Shown here: positions 10,125 to 19,715 of the stretch, one piece after another
Layout: each line of letters opens with the position of its first letter
How positions within the stretch are numbered: position 1 is the first letter of the stretch
Assembly: GCA_036924855.1 (NCBI GenBank)
Contig: JBAGRP010000001.1
Location: 1,984,001-2,048,000, forward strand
Length of the DNA stretch: 64,000 bases
From: Nitrobacteraceae bacterium AZCC 2146
GTDB lineage: Bacteria > Pseudomonadota > Alphaproteobacteria > Rhizobiales > Xanthobacteraceae
Reading direction: 5' to 3'
Position numbers and translations under genes: made by a program
Notes under the pieces: model-generated
The model's database searches: none
Told to the model about the DNA's origin: nothing
What the model saw: only the letters and a program-made list of their open reading frames with translations

Positions 10125-10180
10125 GACGCGTACTGGATTTAGACTTAACTTCAGTTCTTTGAGAAAGACGACTTTCACCC

Positions 10181-11125
10181 ATGCTGTCGCGCACCGCCGA
10201 GAACCTGTACTGGCTTGCCCGCTACGTCGAACGCGCCGAATATCTCGCGCGCACCATCGAGGCGACGTTGCGCGTCACCGCGTTGCCCAACACCTATATC
10301 GGCCAGACCAATGAATGGGACTCCGCGCTGCTGACCGCCGGCGTCAGCGCCGCCTTCTATGAAATCTACGAGGAAGCCGACGAGAAGAATGTCGTCGAAT
10401 ATCTGTCCTTCTCGACCTCCAATCCCTCCTCGATCCGCAACTGCATCGAGAACGCCCGGCTGAATTCGCGCTCGGTGCGCACCGCGCTGACCGGCGAGAT
10501 GTGGGACACCATCAACGGCGCCTGGATCGAGCTGCAGGAAGTCTGGAGCGGCGGCGCCAAGACCCGCGAGCAGCTCGCGCGCTTCCTGCGCTTCGTGCAG
10601 GAGACCTCGCTGCGCTTCGACGGCTCGGCCTACCGCACCATGCTGCGCAACGATGCCTACTGGTTCTCGCGGCTGGGGCTCCATCTCGAGCGCGCCGACA
10701 ACACCGCGCGCATTCTCGACGTCAAATATCATCTGCTGCTGCCCGAGGAAGAGCATGTCGGCGGTCCGCTGGATTACTACCAGTGGACCTCAATCCTGCG
10801 CTCGGTGTCGGCGCTGACGGCCTATCACTGGGTCTATCGCGAGACGCTGAAACCGTGGCTGATCGCCGACCTCTTGATCCTCAACGACACGTTGCCGCGC
10901 TCGCTGGCCAGTTGCTACGGCAACCTGGTCCGCAACCTCGACCAGATCGGCGTTTCCTATGGCCGCCAGGGCGCCGCCCAGCGCCACGCCCGCGGCGTCC
11001 GCAACCGCCTTGAACACAGCAATATGGACGATATCTTCCAGCACGGCCTGCATGAATTCATTCAGGAATTCATTGCGGATAACAGCCGGCTTGGCGAAAT
11101 CATCGCCAAACAGTACCTGATTTGA
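10181..11125 (+). CDS. Alpha-E domain protein (COG2307 type)
   Basis: The 314-residue, largely helical protein starts MLSRTAENLYWLARYVERAE, the signature of the alpha-E superfamily. Other conserved blocks are GSAYRTMLRNDAYWFSRLG, LERADNTARILDVKYH and the C-terminal FIADNSRLGEIIAKQYLI. No enzyme chemistry has been assigned to the family. It nearly always sits beside the DUF404/407 ATP-grasp and a transglutaminase, so a scaffold or accessory role for them is inferred. It is cytoplasmic, with no signal peptide. The next gene follows after 41 bases. Confidence 0.92.
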   Translation: MLSRTAENLYWLARYVERAEYLARTIEATLRVTALPNTYIGQTNEWDSALLTAGVSAAFYEIYEEADEKNVVEYLSFSTSNPSSIRNCIENARLNSRSVRTALTGEMWDTINGAWIELQEVWSGGAKTREQLARFLRFVQETSLRFDGSAYRTMLRNDAYWFSRLGLHLERADNTARILDVKYHLLLPEEEHVGGPLDYYQWTSILRSVSALTAYHWVYRETLKPWLIADLLILNDTLPRSLASCYGNLVRNLDQIGVSYGRQGAAQRHARGVRNRLEHSNMDDIFQHGLHEFIQEFIADNSRLGEIIAKQYLI

Positions 11126-11166
11126 GCTAGCGTCCGGCTCACCCCACGGATTCGGACATTCGCGCC

Positions 11167-12003
11167 ATGCGCCTGCGTATCGCCCATTCGACCACCTATC
11201 GCTATGAGCCGCCGGCCTCCGGCGTGATCCAGATCCTGCGCATGACGCCGGGCAGCCATGACGGCCAGTATGTCGCCGAGTGGCAGATCGACGTCTCCAC
11301 CGATTCGCGCCTCGACCTGCATGAGGATGCGTTCGGCAACGTCACCCATGTGCTGACCCACGGGCCGATCTCCGACCTCACCATCAATGTCGAGGGCCTG
11401 ATCGAGACCCAGGATACCGGCGGCGTGTTGAAAGGCACCGACGAGCGGTTTCCGCCAAGCTTCTTCCTGCGCCAGACCCCGCTCACCGAAGCCAATCCGG
11501 CCATGGTGGCGTTCGCTCGCGACCTCAGTCCGAGTGCCGAGACCGACGTGCTCGGCTATCTCCATGCGCTGATGATGCAGATCAACGAGCACATGACCTT
11601 CGACGGCGACCCCACCAATACCGGCACCTCGGCGATCGAAGCCTTTACCGGCAAGCGCGGCGTCTGCCAGGATTACGCGCATATCTTCATCGCCTGTGCC
11701 CGCGCCAGCGGCGTGCCCAGCCGCTTCGTCTCCGGGCACTTTCTGCGCGCCGACGGAATGGTCCACCAGCAGGCAGGCCACGCCTGGGCGGAAGCCTATG
11801 TGCCGGACCTCGGCTGGGTCGGCTTCGATCCCGCGAATGCGATCTGCACCACCGACGCCCACGCTCGCGTCGCCATCGGCCTCGACTACCTCGGCGCCGC
11901 CCCGGTCCGCGGCACCCGCTATGGCGGCGGTATGGAAACCCTGACGGTGGCGGTCAAGGTCGACCAGGCCGGGCGGCAGGGGCAGTCGCAATCGCAGTCC
12001 TGA
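11167..12003 (+). CDS. Transglutaminase-like protein with bacterial N-terminal domain
   Basis: The 278-residue protein has an N-terminal beta domain (MRLRIAHSTTYRYEPPASGV) followed by a papain-like transglutaminase core. The likely catalytic triad is C167 (KRGVCQDYAH), H205 (AGHAWAEAYV) and D221 (GWVGFDPAN). No signal peptide is present. Family members hydrolyse or transfer amide and isopeptide bonds, and this one may cut or remodel the peptide-like product of the neighbouring ATP-grasp enzyme. That link is inference from gene order. Its C-terminus is Gln/Ser-rich (QGQSQSQS). Confidence 0.92.
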   Translation: MRLRIAHSTTYRYEPPASGVIQILRMTPGSHDGQYVAEWQIDVSTDSRLDLHEDAFGNVTHVLTHGPISDLTINVEGLIETQDTGGVLKGTDERFPPSFFLRQTPLTEANPAMVAFARDLSPSAETDVLGYLHALMMQINEHMTFDGDPTNTGTSAIEAFTGKRGVCQDYAHIFIACARASGVPSRFVSGHFLRADGMVHQQAGHAWAEAYVPDLGWVGFDPANAICTTDAHARVAIGLDYLGAAPVRGTRYGGGMETLTVAVKVDQAGRQGQSQSQS

Positions 12004-12071
12004 AACGCCCGTGCTGAGGTTGCCCGGCTGAGGTCTACCGCGTAAGACGCTTCCCTATATCGGGGACTGTG

Positions 12072-12818
12072 ATGACCTATTGTTGCGGAATTCTGGTGCG
12101 AGACGGCCTGGTCATGATCGCGGACACGCGAACCAATGCCGGGCTCGACAACGTCTCGACCTTCCGCAAGCTGCACGTCTTCAACCAGCCCGGCGACCGC
12201 ATCATGGCGGTGGCCTCCGCCGGCAATCTGGCCATCAGCCAGTCGGTGCTCTCGACCCTGAGCGAGGGGTTTGAGAACCCGACCACCGGCGAGCGCGAGA
12301 CGCTGCTGAACGCGCCGACCATGTTCCAGGCGGCGCAGCGGATCGGCCGCGCCATCCGCCACGTCAACGCCACCGAAGGCGAGGCGCTGGAATCCGAGGA
12401 CATCAATTTCAACGTCTCGTTCCTGTTCGGCGGCCAGATCAAGGACGCCAAGATGCGGCTGTTCATGATCTACCCGGCCGGCAATTTCATCGAATGCACC
12501 ACCGACACGCCGTATCTGCAGATCGGCGAGCACAAATACGGCAAGCCGGTGCTCGACCGCGCCCTGCACTATGACGTCGAACTCTATGAGGCGCTGAAGA
12601 CCGGCCTGATCTCGATGGATTCGACGATGCGCTCCAACATCGGGGTCGGCCTGCCGATCGACGTGCTGGTGGTGCGCACTGACGTCTGCGATGCCGACCT
12701 CAACCATCGCATCGAGGCCGGCGAGCCCTACTTCCACGATCTGCGCTCGCGCTGGTCGGCGGCGCTGCGCGCGGCACACCAGAACATCCCGCGGCCGCCG
12801 TACAAGAAAGAAAATTGA
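12072..12818 (+). CDS. Anbu, proteasome-like N-terminal-nucleophile hydrolase
   Basis: The 248-residue proteasome-type peptidase is of the ancestral-beta-subunit (Anbu) group. The start decides the mechanism: the ATG at 12072 gives M-T-Y-C-C-G, so removal of Met leaves Thr1 as the nucleophile. A GTG three bases upstream would add a Met and is less likely. Numbered from Thr1, D17 (IADTRTN) and K32 (FRKLHVF) match the proteasome Thr1/Asp17/Lys33 set. Anbu proteins assemble into helical or ring oligomers without the usual ATPase cap; substrates are unknown. It follows the transglutaminase gene by 68 bases and precedes the GNAT gene by 13. Confidence 0.93.
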   Translation: MTYCCGILVRDGLVMIADTRTNAGLDNVSTFRKLHVFNQPGDRIMAVASAGNLAISQSVLSTLSEGFENPTTGERETLLNAPTMFQAAQRIGRAIRHVNATEGEALESEDINFNVSFLFGGQIKDAKMRLFMIYPAGNFIECTTDTPYLQIGEHKYGKPVLDRALHYDVELYEALKTGLISMDSTMRSNIGVGLPIDVLVVRTDVCDADLNHRIEAGEPYFHDLRSRWSAALRAAHQNIPRPPYKKEN

Positions 12819-12831
12819 CCGGGGTACGCTG

Positions 12832-13338
12832 ATGACCGCGGCACCGACGGACTGGCGCGCCATGACGGCTGCGGATCTGCCGGCGGTCAAGGCGCTCGCC
12901 GACTGCATCCACCCGGACTATCCCGAAGACGAAGCCGTCTTCGCCGATCGCCTCGCGCTCCATCCTGCGGGATGCTTCACGCTGCAGCACGATCAAGGCA
13001 TCGCCGGCTACGTGATCAGCCACCCCTGGCACTTCAGGAAACCGCCCGCGCTCAATGCGCTGCTTGCACAGGCAGCCTCGCCTGCCTCAACGTTCTATAT
13101 TCACGACCTGGCGCTGCTGCCGGCAGCCCGAAAATCCGGAGCCGCGTCGCGCATTGTCGATATCCTGGCTGCGCATGCGAGGAGTCTTCAACTGCCCAAC
13201 ATGACGCTTGTTGCCGTCAACAATTCAGTTCATTTTTGGCAGCGGCAGGGTTTCAACAGCGTGGTCGATGCCGGGCTGGACCGGCAACTGCGAAGCTATG
13301 ACGAACACGCCAGATTTATGAGCCGCGACCTACCGTAA
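12832..13338 (+). CDS. GNAT family N-acetyltransferase
   Basis: The 168-residue protein has the GNAT acetyl-CoA signature around residues 95-110 ([17 protein letters not shown]) and the C-terminal [12 protein letters not shown] block. It likely acetylates an amine on a small molecule or protein; the target is unknown. It begins 13 bases after the Anbu stop, so it is probably co-transcribed with the ATP-grasp/alpha-E/transglutaminase/Anbu set. This is worth noting because modification of free amino groups could protect or mark products of that system. The functional link is inference only. Confidence 0.85.
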   Translation: MTAAPTDWRAMTAADLPAVKALADCIHPDYPEDEAVFADRLALHPAGCFTLQHDQGIAGYVISHPWHFRKPPALNALLAQAASPASTFYIHDLALLPAARKSGAASRIVDILAAHARSLQLPNMTLVAVNNSVHFWQRQGFNSVVDAGLDRQLRSYDEHARFMSRDLP

Positions 13339-13361
13339 AAAGAAAACAGGGAAGAAACAAC

Positions 13362-14114
13362 ATGACCACCACCAAGATCGCCATCGTTACCGGCGCCGGC
13401 ACCGGCGTGGGCCGCGCCGCATCGCTGGCGCTGATGAAGGCCGGCTTCACCGTCGTGCTGGCCGGTCGCCGGATCGAGATGCTTCAGGAAACCCAGAAGC
13501 TCGGCGAAGCCTTCGGCAGCAGCCTGCCGGTTTCCGCCGACATGGCCGACCCCGCCTCGATCGCCGCATTGTTCGCCAAGACGGTGGAAAGCTTCGGCCG
13601 GCTCGATGTGCTGTTCAACAATGCCGGCATGGGCGCGCCACCGGTGCCGTTCGAGGATCTCGGCCTCGCGCAGTGGCAGGCAGTGGTCAACACCAACCTG
13701 ACCGCGCCGTTCCTGTGCACCCAGCATGCGTTCCGGATCATGAAGGACCAGACCCCGCGCGGCGGCCGCATCATCAACAACGGCTCGATCTCCGCCCATG
13801 CACCGCGGCCGTTCTCCGCGGCCTATACGTCGACCAAGCACGCCATCACCGGCCTCACCAAGGCCAGCAACCTCGATGGCCGCGCCTATGACATCGCGGT
13901 CGGCCAGGTCGATATCGGCAATGCCGCAACCCCAATGACCGACCGCATGGTCGACGGTGTGCTGCAGCCCGACGGCAAGAAGATGCCGGAGCCGCGCATG
14001 GACGCAAAAGCCGTCGGCGACGCCGTCGCCTATATGGCCGGCCTGCCGCTCGACGCCAACGTGCTGTTCATGACGGTGATGGCGACGAAGATGCCGTTTG
14101 TCGGAAGAGGCTGA
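13362..14114 (+). CDS. SDR family oxidoreductase
   Basis: The 250-residue short-chain dehydrogenase has the cofactor motif [12 protein letters not shown] near residues 10-21, NNAG near 87, a Ser in NNGSISAHA, and the catalytic pair YTSTK ([11 protein letters not shown]). It is a cytoplasmic NAD(P)-dependent oxidoreductase of unknown substrate. It follows the GNAT gene by 23 bases and may share its transcript. A type A repeat lies just downstream. Confidence 0.9.
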   Translation: MTTTKIAIVTGAGTGVGRAASLALMKAGFTVVLAGRRIEMLQETQKLGEAFGSSLPVSADMADPASIAALFAKTVESFGRLDVLFNNAGMGAPPVPFEDLGLAQWQAVVNTNLTAPFLCTQHAFRIMKDQTPRGGRIINNGSISAHAPRPFSAAYTSTKHAITGLTKASNLDGRAYDIAVGQVDIGNAATPMTDRMVDGVLQPDGKKMPEPRMDAKAVGDAVAYMAGLPLDANVLFMTVMATKMPFVGRG

Positions 14115-14126
14115 CGCACGAAGCCT

Positions 14127-14242
14127 GATTGCGAGCCAACGGGGCGGCGCAAAGCGCCGCCCGATGACAGGCTCCGCGAAGCAATCCAGCAGCACCAGGC
14201 GCGGGCTGGATTGCTTCGTCGCCAACGCTCCTCGCTATGACG
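14127..14242. repeat. Type A palindromic repeat with an internal inserted hairpin
   Basis: The outer arms attgcgag and ctcctcgctatgacg, with inner gaagcaatccag and ctggattgcttcgtcg, match type A. The left arm is split by ggcggcgcaaagcgccgcc, itself a perfect 8-bp-stem hairpin. A composite or nested element is the simplest reading. Confidence 0.7.
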
Positions 14243-14305
14243 ATCGGCATTGCGATTGCATGACGAACTTCGCCACGGCATCATCGCCGCGGCCTCGGGG
14301 GATTC

Positions 14306-15553
14306 ATGCTGCAATTACAATCGGCGTTTGGCGTCTTCGCGCTGCTCGGCATCGCCTGGGCGCTGGGCGAAAATCGCCGCAAAGTATCGCTGCGGCAGGC
14401 TGCGGTCGGCCTCTTCGTCACCCTGCTCACCGCCGCCATCCTGCTCAAGCTGCCCGTCGTTGCGCATGCGTTCGGCGCCATCAATGACGTGGTCGGTGTG
14501 ATCGCTGCGGCGTCGCGCGCGGGCACTTCCTTCGTATTCGGCTATCTCGGCGGCGGCGCGCTGCCGTTCGATCTCAAGGCGCCCGGCGCCGATTTCATCC
14601 TCGCGCTGCAGGCACTGCCGATCGTGCTGGTGATGAGCGTGCTGACCACGCTGCTGTTCTACTGGCGGATCCTGCCGCCCGTCGTGCGCGGCATGGCGTG
14701 GCTGCTGGAGCGCACGCTTGGCGTCGGCGGTGCGGTCGGGCTCTCCACAGCGGCCAACATCTTTCTCGGCATGGTGGAAGCACCTTTGTTCATCCGGCCC
14801 TATCTCGCACAACTGACCCGCAGCGAATTGTTCCTGGTGATGACCGGCGGCATGGCGGGGATCGCCGGCACCGTGCTGGTGCTCTACGCGACATTGCTGT
14901 CGCCGTTGATCCCCGACGCATCAGCGCATTTTGTCATCGCCTCGGTGCTCGGTGCACCCGCCGCGATCCTTGTGAGTCTCATCATGGTGCCGGAGACCGA
15001 CGCCCGCCGCACCGGCGGCGCGCTCGCCGATCCCGATGCGCACGCCACGAGCACCATGGATGCCATCGTCAAGGGCACCGTGGCCGGCGTCGAACTGCTG
15101 ATCAACATCATTGCGCTGCTGCTGGTGCTGGTGGCGCTGGTGTATCTCGTCAACGCGGTACTCGGCCTGCTGCCGGATATCGGTGGCGCCGCGATCTCGC
15201 TGCAGCGGATGCTCGGCTATGTGATGGCGCCCGTTTGCTGGCTGATGGGACTGCCGTGGGACCAGGCGATGTCAGCGGGTTCGCTGATGGGCATCAAGAC
15301 CGTACTCAACGAGCTGATCGCCTATCTGCAATTCGCAAAACTCGGCGACACGCTGGATCCACGCTCGAAGCTGATCATGCTCTACGCACTGTGCGGCTTC
15401 GCCAACTTCGCCAGCCTCGGCATCATGATCGGCGGCCTCGGCACCATGGCGCCGGCGCGCCGCGATGAAATCAACGCGCTGGGCCTGAAGTCGATTGTCT
15501 CGGGTACGCTAACGACGTGCCTGATGGGCGCGATCGTGGGGGTGCTCACTTAG
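14306..15553 (+). CDS. Concentrative nucleoside transporter (NupC/CNT family)
   Basis: The 415-residue inner-membrane protein has about ten hydrophobic segments. An N-terminal nucleoside-transporter domain (QSAFGVFALLGIAWALGENR) is followed by a gate-like region, and the conserved NIFLGMVEAPLFIRPYL and MTGGMAGIAGTVLVLYA blocks of CNT transporters lie in the middle. It is predicted to import nucleosides with protons or sodium. A gggggat ribosome-binding site precedes the ATG. It stands alone. Confidence 0.92.
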   Translation: MLQLQSAFGVFALLGIAWALGENRRKVSLRQAAVGLFVTLLTAAILLKLPVVAHAFGAINDVVGVIAAASRAGTSFVFGYLGGGALPFDLKAPGADFILALQALPIVLVMSVLTTLLFYWRILPPVVRGMAWLLERTLGVGGAVGLSTAANIFLGMVEAPLFIRPYLAQLTRSELFLVMTGGMAGIAGTVLVLYATLLSPLIPDASAHFVIASVLGAPAAILVSLIMVPETDARRTGGALADPDAHATSTMDAIVKGTVAGVELLINIIALLLVLVALVYLVNAVLGLLPDIGGAAISLQRMLGYVMAPVCWLMGLPWDQAMSAGSLMGIKTVLNELIAYLQFAKLGDTLDPRSKLIMLYALCGFANFASLGIMIGGLGTMAPARRDEINALGLKSIVSGTLTTCLMGAIVGVLT

Positions 15554-15594
15554 CACGACTCTTGCGAGCTTACAAATCTGCTACAAAATCGACT

Positions 15595-16053
15595 TTAGTT
15601 ATACTTCGCTGTCGTACCGACATCGCTGAGTATTTGTCGGATTTCCGGCTCTTCAGAGGAAACGACATCTATGCAATGATTCAGACAATTGATTTCCCAG
15701 TGCTTAATCGGCCTCTGCGCAATAGCGGCCGCAAATGTCGTTTCCTCTAGAAATCGCAGGTATGCAGACGATCTCCTTTCAAGGAACGTGCTTGATACAG
15801 GAGGCCTATCCTTATCATGCTGCGCGACGGTTTCATCCCGAACTGAGTAAGCGACATAGCTCTTCCAAACGAATTCAAATCGCCTCGAATCCGGCGTGAT
15901 TACTATGGGAGTGATCGACGAAGCGATAATAGTATCTGATTTCGTCCGATCGTCGGTCTTCGCTTCAGCAACGATCACGCGCAATGAATTTTCCACCGGT
16001 TCGTTCAACTCGGTGAGATAAATCAAAAATAGACCGTTCGGAAAAACAGACAT
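15595..16053 (-). CDS. Hypothetical protein, AT-richer than surroundings
   Basis: I do not recognise this 152-residue open frame. It begins MSVFPNGLFLIYLTELNEP and contains VIVAEAKTDDRTKSD. No signal peptide, membrane segment or known motif is evident. Base composition and codon choice are visibly less G+C-rich than in flanking genes (tta, aat and ata codons used freely), which suggests acquisition by transfer. It lies between the nucleoside transporter (convergent) and the cupin gene. Confidence 0.5.
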   Translation of the reverse strand: MSVFPNGLFLIYLTELNEPVENSLRVIVAEAKTDDRTKSDTIIASSITPIVITPDSRRFEFVWKSYVAYSVRDETVAQHDKDRPPVSSTFLERRSSAYLRFLEETTFAAAIAQRPIKHWEINCLNHCIDVVSSEEPEIRQILSDVGTTAKYN

Positions 16054-16108
16054 AAGCCCGCCTACGTCTCCTGCCTCATTCTCAAGCGTGAGCGGAGCGC
16101 GCGATTCA

Positions 16109-16621
16109 TCACCCCTTGACCTCGACAGTCCGAAATTCCGCCGGCAGGATCACTTCCAGCAACTCGCAATTGTCGGAGTAGTCGCGGATCAGGTGCTTGA
16201 TGCGCGGCGGCTGGGTCCATGAGCTGCCCTGCTTCATCAGCGTCTCGCCCTCGCCTTCCATATAGGTCTTCACCCAGCCGTTCAGCACGTAGACCATCTG
16301 GAATTCGGCATCGTGGTAATGCAGCTTTGATACTTCGGCGGGATTGCACGGCCCGATCAGCCGGATCACATGGGCTTGCGCCAGCCCGTCGGTGGCGGCG
16401 GCAATACCGAGATCGCGGTATTTTGCATAAGCGCGCAGGCCGTCCGCCGCAAAATCCTCCTCGCGATAATGGCTGATGGCAACGCGCTGTTTGCGGCGCG
16501 TCGGCTTTGCCACGGCGGTTGCTTTGGCGGGCTTGCGCACCGGTTTCGCGACAACTCGCGCCACCGGTTTTTTCTTCGCGGCGGTTTTCACCGCGACCCT
16601 GGATGTCCGCTGCTTCGCCAT
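16109..16621 (-). CDS. Cupin-domain protein with a basic Ala/Lys/Pro-rich N-terminal tail
   Basis: The 170-residue protein has two parts. Residues 1-50 are a Lys/Arg/Ala/Pro-rich tail with repeats such as KPVRKPAKATAVAKPTRRK, resembling histone-H1-like or ribosomal tails. Residues 60-165 form a single cupin barrel with metal-ligand-type histidines (SKLHYHDAEFQMVYVLNG) and a second motif near PPRIKHLIRDYSD. The cupin part resembles small-molecule-binding cupins; the ligand is unknown. The tail may bind nucleic acid or another acidic surface, which is inference. The ATG at 16621 precedes MAKQRTSRVAVK. Confidence 0.8.
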   Translation of the reverse strand: MAKQRTSRVAVKTAAKKKPVARVVAKPVRKPAKATAVAKPTRRKQRVAISHYREEDFAADGLRAYAKYRDLGIAAATDGLAQAHVIRLIGPCNPAEVSKLHYHDAEFQMVYVLNGWVKTYMEGEGETLMKQGSSWTQPPRIKHLIRDYSDNCELLEVILPAEFRTVEVKG

Positions 16622-16732
16622 GCCGTGCTTTCCATTCGACAACGCAGTGCCGGATGGCAGCCCGCGCAAGCGGGGCAAGCTAGCCGTAGTTCAGCACTGC
16701 GGCAATTCATCGGGCGCGTTGAGCGATCCGGC

Positions 16733-17017
16733 CTAGTGCAACCGGAATACCCCATCGACGGCGCGCAATTCGGCCGGCTTGATCAGCTTGGAATGCGCGA
16801 CGGTGACGGAGAACAACGGGCCATCCAGCGAGGTCTGCCAGAATTCCAGAAAGTCCTTCAGCGCCGGGAATTTCGGAAACAGGTCGTAGTTCTGCCAGAC
16901 ATAGGTTTGCAGCAGCGAGGGGTGGTCCGGCATCCGGTACAGGATTTGCGCCGTCGTCAGTCCGTAGCCCAGTACCTGCTTTCTGAAATCGTCAGAAACT
17001 GCACTTCTCGAGACCAT
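16733..17017 (-). CDS. usg: Usg family protein
   Basis: The protein has 94 residues from the ATG start; a TTG two codons upstream is also open. It contains LLQTYVWQNYDLFPKFP, LKDFLEFWQTSLDGPLFSV and VAHSKLIKPAELRAVDG, the conserved body of small Usg proteins of alphaproteobacteria. No biochemical role is firmly known. It is divergent from groES, and the roughly 417-base space between them holds the heat-shock control region. Confidence 0.85.
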   Translation of the reverse strand: MVSRSAVSDDFRKQVLGYGLTTAQILYRMPDHPSLLQTYVWQNYDLFPKFPALKDFLEFWQTSLDGPLFSVTVAHSKLIKPAELRAVDGVFRLH

Positions 17018-17214
17018 GTCCAACCTCCATGGAAGAGCGCATTCGGCAAAGTGGCTGTCCGGTTTGACGTCGAATTCGCTCTCGCTCCTGTGACCGCGCT
17101 ATCTCTCGCGAACCGGATTCCACTTCGCCATGACAACGCGATGCATGAATTGTGACGCAAGCAACTGCCTCATCACAAGCTTAAAAGTTTAATAATGTAT
17201 TGAAATCTTCAACG

Positions 17215-17241
17215 TTAGCAGCGGCTTACGGCAAGTGCTAA
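17215..17241. promoter_or_regulatory. CIRCE-like inverted repeat 1 (distal)
   Basis: TTAGCAGCG, 9 bases, then AAGTGCTAA. Against consensus TTAGCACTC-N9-GAGTGCTAA the left arm matches 6/9 and the right arm 8/9, and spacing is exact. It is a candidate HrcA site. Confidence 0.5.
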
Positions 17242-17278
17242 TATCTCGGGGTATTGCTATTAACGGTATTCGGCCAAA

Positions 17279-17305
17279 TTGGCAGCCGTCATATTTGAGT
17301 GCCAA
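17279..17305. promoter_or_regulatory. CIRCE-like inverted repeat 2 (middle)
   Basis: TTGGCAGCC, 9 bases, then GAGTGCCAA. The left arm matches 6/9 and the right arm 8/9. The changes at the third base are compensating (TTGGCA pairs with TGCCAA), so dyad symmetry is kept. Confidence 0.5.
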
Positions 17306-17322
17306 AAATTCTGCTAGAAGGA

Positions 17323-17351
17323 CTTGCTCGGACGAGCCGTTCGGCTTATCT
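17323..17351 (+). promoter_or_regulatory. Possible heat-shock (RpoH-type) promoter of groES-groEL
   Basis: CTTGCTC, a 15-base gap, then CTTATCT resembles the alphaproteobacterial RpoH consensus (CTTG-type -35, CYTATnT-type -10). Transcription would start about eight bases before the proximal CIRCE, so HrcA bound there would block it. Confidence 0.35.
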
Positions 17352-17365
17352 CCAGTCCGGTTGCG

Positions 17366-17392
17366 CTAGCACTCGCTGGTCGCGACTGCTAA
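17366..17392. promoter_or_regulatory. CIRCE operator 3 (proximal to groES)
   Basis: CTAGCACTC, 9 bases, then GACTGCTAA. Each arm matches 8/9 of the CIRCE consensus. It ends 42 bases before the groES start, the normal place for an HrcA operator. Confidence 0.85.
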
Positions 17393-17434
17393 TTTCAAAA
17401 ATATCGAACATCTTCAAAAACTTAGGAGGACTGC

Positions 17435-17752
17435 ATGAAATTCCGTCCGCTTCACGATCGCGTTGTGGTCAAGCGTATCGACGCCGAAGAGAAGTCCGCT
17501 GGCGGCATCATCATCCCGGATAGCGCCAAAGAGAAGCCCTCGCAGGGCGAGATCGTCTCCGTCGGCCCGGGCGGCCGTGACGAAGCCGGCAAGCTGATCC
17601 CGATCGACCTCAAGGTCGGCGAGCGCGTCCTGTTCGGCAAGTGGTCGGGCACCGAGGTCAAGATCGATGGCCAGGACCTGCTGATCATGAAGGAAAGCGA
17701 CATCATGGGTGTTCTCACCGACGTCGCGCCCGCCAAGAAGAAGGCCGCTTAA
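17435..17752 (+). CDS. groS: Co-chaperonin GroES
   Basis: The 105-residue GroES begins [24 protein letters not shown], with the mobile-loop region following ([18 protein letters not shown]) and the conserved [18 protein letters not shown] block. Seven subunits cap the GroEL ring. A strong ribosome-binding site, taggagga, precedes the ATG. It is the first gene of the groES-groEL operon, behind CIRCE-like operators, so HrcA and probably RpoH control is expected. Confidence 0.98.
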   Translation: MKFRPLHDRVVVKRIDAEEKSAGGIIIPDSAKEKPSQGEIVSVGPGGRDEAGKLIPIDLKVGERVLFGKWSGTEVKIDGQDLLIMKESDIMGVLTDVAPAKKKAA

Positions 17753-17771
17753 GCGCCTTTCCCTCCCCTGA

Positions 17772-19433
<1,662 letters not shown>

Positions 19434-19463
19434 GTCCAGCTACTCAAGCTTCGTACAACAAGG

Positions 19464-19491
19464 AAAGCCCGGCAGAAATGCCGGGCTTTTT
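19464..19491 (+). terminator. Rho-independent terminator after groEL
   Basis: aagcccggca, loop gaaa, tgccgggctt, followed by ttttt: a ten-base-pair G+C-rich stem and T run, 30 bases past the groEL stop. Confidence 0.92.
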
Positions 19492-19510
19492 GTTTCATTA
19501 CCCTCTCGTT

Positions 19511-19553
19511 TGTCATTCCGGGACGCGCTCTTCGCGCGGGCCCGGAATCCATC
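19511..19553. repeat. Type B palindromic repeat (truncated)
   Basis: tgtcattccgggacgcgctc then gcgcgggcccggaatccat matches the left half of type B. The right half is replaced by the nuclease remnant. Confidence 0.65.
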
Positions 19554-19562
19554 ACCCCTGCA

Positions 19563-19715
19563 TCAGCTGGCGATCTCGGGATACAAATCCACCCATTCCG
19601 GATTCTGCTCCTCGATCAAACGTATCTTCCAGTCACGCCGCCGCTTCTCGCGCGTGATGGCCGTCACAACATCATCGTGAGTTTCAAATCACACGAGCTT
19701 GTTGACACCGTACCG
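19563..19715 (-). pseudogene. GIY-YIG endonuclease C-terminal remnant
   Basis: The minus-strand frame reads VNKLV, stop, FETHDDVVTAITREKRRR, then DWKIRLIEEQNPEWVDLYPEIAS and a stop. This is the typical C-terminus of small bacterial GIY-YIG nucleases, where the stop replaces the Trp of KLVWFE (TGA for TGG). The catalytic N-terminal GIY...YIG part is missing. It abuts a HigA remnant on the other strand, so both were truncated by one rearrangement. Confidence 0.75.
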
